Origin: JACCZX01 sp040003315 | Lineage (GTDB): Bacteria > Pseudomonadota > Gammaproteobacteria > Burkholderiales > Burkholderiaceae_F | DNA length: 10,746 nucleotides | Reading direction: 5' to 3' | NCBI GenBank assembly: GCA_040003315.1 | Contig: JBDUCU010000101.1 | Span: forward strand, 1-10,746 | Part shown: positions 6,578 to 10,746 of the stretch, piece by piece | Layout of the letters: every line of letters begins with the position of its first letter | How positions within the stretch are numbered: the stretch's first letter is position 1 | Translations under genes and position numbers: made by a program | The notes under the pieces: model-generated | The model's input: only the letters and a program-made list of their open reading frames with translations | Database searches by the model: none | What the model was told of the DNA's origin: nothing

Positions 6578-6839
6578 ATGGACGCGGGGCAGCTTGTTGT
6601 CTCGGATTTAGGGAAGACTAACGCAGGATCGGGACCGGAGTAAATCGCAACGGCACGAACCAGAAAAAACATGCGGCGTCAGGTTCGGACCGCGGCACCG
6701 CCGCACCAAACGACAAGTGAGTCAGCGGCAAAATGGGCCAATAGGCCGGAATGTTTCGACACAGCAAGCGAAAGCACTCGAACGTGATTCGTCCGCAGTG
6801 ACAAATTCCCAAGTAGGAGCGGTGTTCGTTCAATGTGGC
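6578..6839. other. Intergenic region between the RLP-cupin operon and dodecin
   Basis: I see no convincing gene here. A minus-strand frame starting with TTG at 6833 and ending at 6618 begins NEHRSYLGICHCGRITFE, whose CHCG recalls the start of a GFA protein, but the rest is Pro/Phe-rich and matches nothing I know. A GCGGC-ACC-GCCGC hairpin lies at 6692-6704; a T6 run on the minus strand follows about 20 bases later (6666-6671), too far for a standard terminator. The dodecin promoter should be in this region. Confidence 0.4.
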
Positions 6840-7271
6840 TTAGGGTTTGATGGCAGCGGCAGCGATTGGCTCGTCCGCCGGCAGCCTGGGCTTGTCGCGC
6901 TCCTTGCTGACCAGACACAGGAAGCCGAGCGCACTGTCGGTCGCGGCGTGAAACTGGTGCCACGTCAGCGGATCGACGGTCACCAGGTCATGTTCTGCGA
7001 TCGGCCGCACGTCGCTGCCGATGCGCACCGTGCCGCGGCCGCGCAGGATCAGCACGGCATGCGTGTGCTCGTGCTGCTCGAGCGTCGAATAGCCGCCGGC
7101 CGCGATCTCGAAATAGCGCAGCTCGCACGCCTGATCCGGTTGTGAGAAAAGCACCTGCCGCGTGATGTTCTTGAACGGCGCGCTGCCCTCGGCCTTGTAC
7201 CGAAGACGATCGACGCCCTGCCAGCCGAAGTCGCCGGCTGCATCGGCGACGAGTTTGCGGATCGCGCTCAT
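6840..7271 (-). CDS. Cupin, likely partner enzyme of the RuBisCO-like protein (candidate methylthioxylulose-5-phosphate methylsulfurylase)
   Basis: A 143-residue single-domain cupin. Cupin motif 1 is at 59-80: GGYSTLEQHEHTHAVLILRG, with candidate metal ligands His67, His69 and His71 and Glu65 nearby. Motif 2, DLVTVDPLTWHQFHAA at 95-110, carries His105 and His108. GFLCLVSKERDKPRLP follows. The ATG at 7271 overlaps the stop of the RuBisCO-like gene as ATGA, so the two are co-translated and probably act in one pathway. In Rhodospirillum rubrum a manganese cupin encoded near an RLP removes methanethiol from 1-methylthioxylulose-5-phosphate, giving 1-deoxyxylulose-5-phosphate; the same role is inferred here from the pairing, not from a diagnostic residue I can name. 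The alternative is an unrelated sugar-phosphate-handling cupin. The gene is intact. Confidence 0.8.
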   Translation of the reverse strand: MSAIRKLVADAAGDFGWQGVDRLRYKAEGSAPFKNITRQVLFSQPDQACELRYFEIAAGGYSTLEQHEHTHAVLILRGRGTVRIGSDVRPIAEHDLVTVDPLTWHQFHAATDSALGFLCLVSKERDKPRLPADEPIAAAAIKP

Positions 7272-8386
7272 GCCGCTATCTCCTCCGCCGCTGCGGCGAC
7301 GGCGTTGACGAACTCGATGCTGCGCGCGAGCAATTGTTCGCGAGCCGCCAGCAGCGCGCCTCCGATCAGCAGCATCGAATCAAGTCCGTACTCACCAACC
7401 ATTTCCGCCGCGCGCTCAACGCGCATGCCGCCGGCGGGAGTCGGCAGGCTCGGGAGCAGCTCGTGCCACGGCTGCGTGTTGTGTCTGGCAATAGCATGGC
7501 AAACCTCGCGCGGATACGTGAATCGGCCACCGTGATTCGGGAAGATCACTGCGTCCGCACCGAACAGGCGAAACAGTTTGCCCAGCAGCGCCTGCGGCGC
7601 GATGCGAAGGCCGCCGAGCGAAGGATGGGCGATGAATATTATGTCTTCGAACTCGTGCTTCAGCGCAACCAGTGTGGCGACACCGCACACCATCGGTGCG
7701 ATCAGTACCGATTGCACGCCTTCGCGCCGCGCCAGTTCGATCTGCTTGCGCATCTCGCCATGGTGACCGTACAGACTTGGCGCGTACAACGTACGGCCAT
7801 GGCTGCGGCCGGCGTTGCCCTCAGCCACCGCCCGCTGGCATAGCCGCACCCGCTCGGCAAATGGCGCGCTGCGCTGGTTGGCCCATCCATGGTCGTCCTT
7901 GACCACGTCGATGCCTGCGTGTGTGAAGACGCCACACATGTGCGCCAGCGCCTCGGCAGGCATGCCGATCGGCTTCAGCGCTGTGCAGGTCAGCGGGCGG
8001 TGTAGCGTGCCAGTGTGCTGGCGCATTCCCGCTACGCCATGATTCGGCCCACCCCACACACGCGCGAGCGCGGCCGGCACGTCGACATCGATCAGCTCGA
8101 CGTCGGGCTGTAGCGAGCAGTTGCCGAACAGCATGTTCATCAACTGACCTGCATCGTCGCCCACAGATTCAGCGCTCAACGCCAGGCGCGCGGTGCTAGT
8201 GCCGTCGCTATTGGTCGTCACGTCGTCCACGCGCGCGACCATGGCGTCGAGTACATACCGTTCCGTAACGGAAGCGGAGAGCATCTCGATGCTTTGTTCG
8301 AGCGCGAGCTGCTGTGCGCGATGCGCTACATCGGGCGCAGGCACGCGCAATCGGTAGCAGGCGGTGATGCGCAGCGGAGTGGTCAT
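7268..8386 (-). CDS. RuBisCO-like protein (form IV), likely sugar-phosphate isomerase of methylthioadenosine metabolism
   Basis: 372 residues from the ATG at 8386, which has GGAGG just ahead; a TTG three codons upstream overlaps that site and is less likely. RuBisCO large-subunit landmarks occur in order (ATG numbering): VWGGPNHGVAG near 110-121; TCTALKPIGM with the first active-site Lys at 138; GIDVVKDDHG at 158-167, matching the K-x-D-E segment with the carbamylated Lys at 163 and Asp165, but His166 instead of Glu; GHHGEM at 207-212; the shortened loop 6 area LLGKLFRLFGADAVIFPNHG; the phosphate-binding PTPAGGM at 316-322 and LLIGG at 339-343. The changed metal-ligand position and altered loop 6 rule out CO2 fixation and mark form IV. 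R. rubrum RLP isomerises 5-methylthioribulose-1-phosphate; a role like this is inferred from the cupin partner. Other form IV functions (enolase, isoapionate-phosphate decarboxylase) remain possible. Confidence 0.9.
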   Translation of the reverse strand: MTTPLRITACYRLRVPAPDVAHRAQQLALEQSIEMLSASVTERYVLDAMVARVDDVTTNSDGTSTARLALSAESVGDDAGQLMNMLFGNCSLQPDVELIDVDVPAALARVWGGPNHGVAGMRQHTGTLHRPLTCTALKPIGMPAEALAHMCGVFTHAGIDVVKDDHGWANQRSAPFAERVRLCQRAVAEGNAGRSHGRTLYAPSLYGHHGEMRKQIELARREGVQSVLIAPMVCGVATLVALKHEFEDIIFIAHPSLGGLRIAPQALLGKLFRLFGADAVIFPNHGGRFTYPREVCHAIARHNTQPWHELLPSLPTPAGGMRVERAAEMVGEYGLDSMLLIGGALLAAREQLLARSIEFVNAVAAAAEEIAA

Positions 8387-8601
8387 TGCCTCCAAGTTAC
8401 CTCAAAGTATCGCTTCCGTTAAAACATCGCGCAGGTCCGAAGGCGCAGTCGACAGAGGACGTCCGCTCAATCGAACGGCACACGGAACATTTGCAGTGGT
8501 CAGCGTCTCCGGCTCGCGAGGAATGCCTTCCTAGATGAGTTTGCAATGCCGCATCGTGATGCCTTAATAGAGGGGCCAACGGCCCACGAAAATTGCGTGT
8601 T
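8387..8601. other. Leader of the RLP-cupin operon
   Basis: There is no gene of note in these 215 bases. They should hold the promoter of the RLP-cupin operon, but I cannot name -35 and -10 boxes with confidence. The SD-like GGAGG of the RLP gene lies at 8388-8392 on the minus strand. A hairpin at 8573-8585 belongs to the end of the gene before it. Confidence 0.4.
8573..8585 (-). terminator. Short hairpin after the secreted cupin, possible weak terminator
   Basis: GGGCC and GGCCC flank a three-base loop, 17 bases past the stop of the cupin gene. On the minus strand it is followed by CTCTATTAAGG, with too few T residues for a strong intrinsic terminator. It may slow transcription between the cupin and the RLP operon. 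Confidence 0.4.
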
Positions 8602-9006
8602 CTAGTGCAAGGCGTCCAGGAAGGGAGTGTCGGGTTCACTCACGTAAAAGATGACCAAGCGAAGTGGCTCGGTGCTGCTACGGTTGTAGCCGGTCATCTC
8701 GACGTTCGGTGGTTCAACGAACGCCTGACCGGCCTTCACGGTGACTGGGGGACGGCCTTCAAGCTCCAGCGTAAACGCGCCTTCCAGTATGTAGACGGTC
8801 ACTGGTGAGCGATGGGTGTGAAAAACTGTCTGATCGCCGGGCTTGAAGTTCGCGGTCAGCACGCGAACGGCCTGGCGTTCGCGTGCAGGCATACCAGACA
8901 CCACCTCACTGAAGACGAGTTCCGGCCTCGCAGTTTCCTGAGCGTTAGCGCCAAGGGATGCAACTAAGAGTGCAGCAACGAGCGCGGTCTTGGTGGACAA
9001 GGGCAC
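8602..9006 (-). CDS. Secreted (periplasmic) cupin domain protein
   Basis: 134 residues from a GTG at 9006. This start is chosen because TGGAGG lies six bases before it and because a signal peptide begins there: basic start STKT, hydrophobic core ALVAALLVASLG and the A-N-A cleavage motif before QETARP (after residue 22). An open upstream extension to a GTG at 9060 would bury the signal inside the protein. The cupin motif 1 lies at about 56-78, with VFHTHRSPVTVYILEGAF carrying His63, His65 and Glu75. Motif 2 is KAGQAFVEPPNVEMTGYN, where the usual histidine is missing. RLVIFYVSEPDTPFLD ends the protein. Known relatives are exported cupins of unknown substrate. It lies 60 bases after the GFA gene, and the pair may share a transcript. 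Confidence 0.83.
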   Translation of the reverse strand: MPLSTKTALVAALLVASLGANAQETARPELVFSEVVSGMPARERQAVRVLTANFKPGDQTVFHTHRSPVTVYILEGAFTLELEGRPPVTVKAGQAFVEPPNVEMTGYNRSSTEPLRLVIFYVSEPDTPFLDALH

Positions 9007-9066
9007 CGGGAACCTCCATTTATTGACTATCAGATGTGTTCGTTCCAGGTCCCACGCCACAATCTC

Positions 9067-9468
9067 TCACCAGCACCCCTCGGGCGGAAATCGGTCAAAT
9101 TGAGGAAGCGAGTCGCTGATGTCAAACCACGATGCTTTGGCCCCCACAAAAATGTGCACGGAAGGCCGGGCCCCGGGATCTCCATCGATATTTCCAGCGG
9201 GGATGCACACCTCCGCCGCTTCGACTACTGGGACGCTTGACCCACAAACGCAACAGAAACATCGATAGATGTTAGGCGAAGATTGGTAGCGGGAGATCGC
9301 GCCTTCGCCACGCAGCCAACGAAACTCACTCGCGTTTCCGTGCGCAAAGGCGCCAAACGGCGCGCCATGAATCTTGCGGCACATTGAACAATGGCAAAAG
9401 TTGATCAGCTCGACTGCACCATCCAACTCCCACCCCACTCGGTCACAGAGACACGATCCACTGATCAT
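9067..9468 (-). CDS. GFA/CENP-V family zinc-binding protein
   Basis: 133 residues from the ATG at 9468, five bases after the attC site; the upstream ATG at 9489 lies inside the attC site and would add only SNVRAP, so I prefer the internal start, which gives the family-typical opening ISGSCLCDRVGWEL. Zinc ligands are visible as C-x-C (Cys6, Cys8), C-x-C-x2-C (FCHCSMC, Cys25, 27, 30) and FCCVCG (Cys72 and Cys75). The region then has PAGNIDGDPGARPSVHIFVG and KASWFDISDSLPQFDRFP, the standard C-terminal half with HIFVGAKA..W. The length and order are complete. The family was first described as glutathione-dependent formaldehyde-activating enzyme, but most members have no proven reaction. As the first gene after an attC site, it is a likely integron cassette gene. 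Confidence 0.9.
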   Translation of the reverse strand: MISGSCLCDRVGWELDGAVELINFCHCSMCRKIHGAPFGAFAHGNASEFRWLRGEGAISRYQSSPNIYRCFCCVCGSSVPVVEAAEVCIPAGNIDGDPGARPSVHIFVGAKASWFDISDSLPQFDRFPPEGCW

Positions 9469-9473
9469 GGGGG

Positions 9474-9533
9474 CTCTAACGTTTGACATGAGGCGCGCTC
9501 GCAGAGCGTCGGCTCTCCAACGATGAGTTAGGC
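9474..9533 (-). repeat. Integron attC site between the VOC and GFA genes
   Basis: Read on the minus strand, GCCTAAC (9533-9527) begins the site and includes the TAA stop of the VOC gene. A five-base spacer TCATC follows, then GTTGGAGAGC as L'', an apical GCTC-TGC-GAGC hairpin, CATGTCAAAC as L', and GTTAGAG (9480-9474) as R'. The 60-bp length and the order of boxes resemble the short attC of aadA7-type cassettes, including the TCAA(A/G)CGTTAGA end. CTAAC pairs with GTTAG across the base. R' matches GTTRRR with a G at the last position, followed by C. Confidence 0.8.
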
Positions 9534-9935
9534 GGCATTTCGACTTGCTAACCCTTTGAGAGGCTGCCCATGAGTGAACTCAACCAGGTGTCCGCTCGGT
9601 TCACGGACCACCACAAAGTAGCCCACGCTACCGCCATGGTCAGTAGGCCCTTCCACGAGAGTCCCACGTTCGAGGGCGCGCGCGGCAAGTGCGGTTACTT
9701 CATTTCGCTCGTCACACTGAAAGCCGAAGTGATCAAGCGGCTCGCGAACTTCGCCTTGCGAAATGACGACGACGAACTCAGGTTCGTCGCCCGGCGCGGC
9801 CCTCGGACCGAGCCAGACAGTACTCCCACCTTCGAAACGGCGGTCGCGCACTACTGCTAGGCCGCACGTTTCGGTGAAGAATTCTATTGAGGCTTCGAGA
9901 TCACTTACCGGAATTGTGAAGTGCGTCCATCGCAT
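9528..9935 (-). CDS. VOC (glyoxalase/bleomycin resistance/dioxygenase) superfamily protein
   Basis: 135 residues from the ATG at 9935, with GGAGA eight bases ahead; a GTG two codons upstream sits too near that site. The protein has the paired beta-alpha-beta-beta-beta layout of the VOC fold. The first half opens RWTHFTIPVSDLEASIEFF with His5, and the second half opens PLDHFGFQCDERNEV with His69. YFVVVREPSGHLVEFTHGQP ends with Glu119, so the usual metal ligand positions are occupied. Members range from glyoxalase I to antibiotic-binding proteins; the reaction cannot be chosen from sequence. The gene lies between two attC sites (9959-10014 and 9474-9533), its TAA stop being part of the latter, so it is a clear single-gene integron cassette. 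Confidence 0.9.
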   Translation of the reverse strand: MRWTHFTIPVSDLEASIEFFTETCGLAVVRDRRFEGGSTVWLGPRAAPGDEPEFVVVISQGEVREPLDHFGFQCDERNEVTALAARALERGTLVEGPTDHGGSVGYFVVVREPSGHLVEFTHGQPLKGLASRNAA

Positions 9936-9958
9936 TGGCACAATCTCCGCCTAATGTT

Positions 9959-10014
9959 GCCTAACGTCTGAAATCAGCCGCGCGAAGCGCGTCGGATGCA
10001 GTGACGAGTTATGC
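9959..10014 (-). repeat. Integron attC site between the antitoxin and VOC genes
   Basis: On the minus strand, GCATAAC (10014-10008) contains the TAA stop of the antitoxin gene. It is followed by TCGTC, an inner arm, the apical hairpin CGCGC-TTC-GCGCG, TGATTTCAGAC and GTTAGGC (9965-9959), a perfect R' box. The first box differs from RYYYAAC at one position. Length 56 bp. The spacer TCGTC and the TTTCA(G/A)(A/C)CGTTAG ending are shared in form with the site at 9474-9533. R' is 24 bases before the VOC start. Confidence 0.8.
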
Positions 10015-10269
10015 CGCTTTCTCCGCCAGCGTCTCCCAACCTGGAAACACCAACACAGCAGGATGACACTTCAGAGCTCGCGCCAAGACTTTGGCTCTCT
10101 CGACGCCGAGGCCAACGCGTTCGTTCTCAATGGCGGAGATCGTCGTCTGTGGAATTCCAGAAGTCTGCGCAAGCTGGTTCTGGCTCATTACCTGAAGTTC
10201 CCGAAGAATACGAACGGACTCTCCAACCGTTACCTCAATGCGCTTCTTGGCAGGGCGAAAATCTTTCAT
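10009..10269 (-). CDS. XRE-family HTH antitoxin
   Basis: An 86-residue DNA-binding protein. The Cro/C1-type helix-turn-helix is at about 17-66: ESVRILRELQVMSQNQLAQT, then GIPQTTISAIENERVGLG, with the recognition helix around QTTISAIENE (41-50). The tail HPAVLVFPGWETLAEKAA is typical of HigA-like antitoxins whose gene follows the toxin gene. The ATG at 10269 overlaps the toxin stop as ATGA, the classic layout of toxin-first type II modules. It should bind its own promoter and would neutralise a RelE/HigB-type toxin, but the toxin gene is broken here, so it may be an orphan antitoxin. The TAA stop is within the attC site at 9959-10014, so the module was carried as an integron cassette. Confidence 0.88.
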   Translation of the reverse strand: MKDFRPAKKRIEVTVGESVRILRELQVMSQNQLAQTSGIPQTTISAIENERVGLGVERAKVLARALKCHPAVLVFPGWETLAEKAA

Positions 10270-10536
10270 GATGGCCTTCGATAGTCGTGAGCTTTAATCG
10301 AGGCGACCTGAAACGAAGTTTTTCGGCCACGAACCGGTAGATGATTCGCCACTGATCACCGAACCGCTACGGGCGGTAGCCTTTCCACTTCCCGGCTAGC
10401 GCCTCGTCATGAAGCCCTTTATGAGGCGCAGCCCAGATGGACCCGATACAGCTGCAATGTCTTTCCACTTTTCGTAGCGACTCAGGATCTCTCGCGGCGC
10501 CGAAGCGACTTGTTTGTCTAGACGCAGATGTTCCTC
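10266..10536 (-). pseudogene. RelE/HigB-type toxin, decayed (two frameshifts and a stop)
   Basis: Pieces of one RelE/HigB-like toxin lie in order in different frames. LDKQVASAPREILSRYEKW and KDIAAVSGPSGLRLIKGF come first (from about 10521). One base seems missing near 10410-10414; then HDEALAGKWKGYR follows, a TAG stop at 10367-10369, and RFGDQWRIIYRFVAEKLRF. Near 10307-10313 another base seems missing, after which QVASIKAHDYRRPS ends at a TGA (10266-10268) overlapping the antitoxin ATG. The order 'GLR.IKG.HDE.L.G.WKG.RS.R...QWR.IYR' and the final HDYRR are typical of this mRNA interferase family. The N-terminal start is not clear; the end at 10536 is a guess. As read it cannot give an active toxin. 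Confidence 0.78.
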
Positions 10537-10644
10537 CGGTTGACCTCAGTGTGCGGAAGAAGTCAGCGTCAGGCGTAGTGGCTTGAATCGGCACTGATGT
10601 ATTCATGGTGTAGGCAGATCGCGCGGGTAACGAAACGAGCGGTT

Positions 10645-10746
10645 CTAGTTGACCCGCCTCCACGTCACCGTACCGACTCCACCGCTGGACGCGGTCGGAG
10701 TGATGTACTTCAGCTCGTCGTTGACGATGGGAGAGAGCAGACGCTT
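10645..10746 (-). CDS. Possible C-terminal end of an unknown gene (partial)
   Basis: An open frame enters at the right edge on the minus strand and ends with TAG at 10645 after 33 codons: KRLLSPIVNDELKYITPTAS then SGGVGTVTWRRVN. The balanced composition and the ending in a TVTWRRVN strand look like a true protein end, but 33 codons without a match that I recognise are weak evidence. The orientation agrees with all neighbours. Confidence 0.4.
   Translation of the reverse strand, partial: KRLLSPIVNDELKYITPTASSGGVGTVTWRRVN

Noticed and set aside
6618..6833. 71-codon minus frame with CHCG near its start, as a GFA-like protein
   Set aside because: Only the first 20 residues recall a GFA protein; no further cysteines in the right spacing, a TTG start without an SD site, and an odd Pro/Phe-rich remainder.
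7334..7843. 169-codon + strand frame within the RLP gene
   Set aside because: It is antisense to the conserved RuBisCO-like core and reads as low-similarity Arg/Gln-rich sequence.
1..10746. CRISPR array, transposase or prophage genes
   Set aside because: No regularly spaced direct repeats, no terminal inverted repeats with a transposase, and no phage structural motifs were seen on either strand.

Overview
The window opens with the last part of an rRNA operon: the 3' end of 23S rRNA, a complete 5S rRNA and a strong intrinsic terminator, all on the + strand. The 5S sequence, with the TTGCCTGACGACCATAGCGAG opening and the CCCATCCCGAACAGGACCGTGAAACG core, is of the betaproteobacterial type (Burkholderiales or Nitrosomonadales-like). 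The moderately high GC and the gene families fit a betaproteobacterium of soil or water. No integrase, plasmid or phage gene is visible.

Everything after the terminator, about 10 kb, lies on the minus strand and points back at the rRNA operon. It is a row of small, functionally unrelated accessory genes: an SRPBCC protein, two intact GNAT acetyltransferases and one broken one, a truncated alpha/beta hydrolase, a DUF1648 membrane protein and a tiny membrane protein, a RibD-like reductase, one broken and one intact GFA/CENP-V zinc protein, dodecin, a secreted cupin, a VOC/glyoxalase protein and an XRE antitoxin behind a wrecked toxin. Several genes end in a TAA stop that sits inside an R''-like RYYYAAC box. 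Two of these boxes, at 9474-9533 and 9959-10014, start well-formed 56-60 bp integron attC sites, and others (3015-3067, 5698-5765) are plausible. The simplest reading is an integron cassette cluster without an integrase in view (a CALIN or the distal end of a chromosomal integron), with older, partly decayed cassettes towards the rRNA end.

A different block sits in the middle. At 6840-8386 a RuBisCO-like protein (RLP) and a small cupin overlap by ATGA. The same pairing is known from the methylthioadenosine-isoprenoid shunt of Rhodospirillum rubrum, where the RLP isomerises 5-methylthioribulose-1-phosphate and the cupin releases methanethiol to give 1-deoxyxylulose-5-phosphate. This is the metabolically most specific unit of the window, and it looks intact.

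Five genes are damaged: the methyltransferase next to the rRNA terminator (frameshift plus internal deletion), the hydrolase (C-terminal loss), one GFA gene (two frameshifts), one GNAT gene (several frameshifts and a stop) and the toxin (two frameshifts and a stop). The many single-base indels could be real decay or base-calling errors in a long-read assembly; the intact genes between them and the loss of whole segments argue for at least some real decay.
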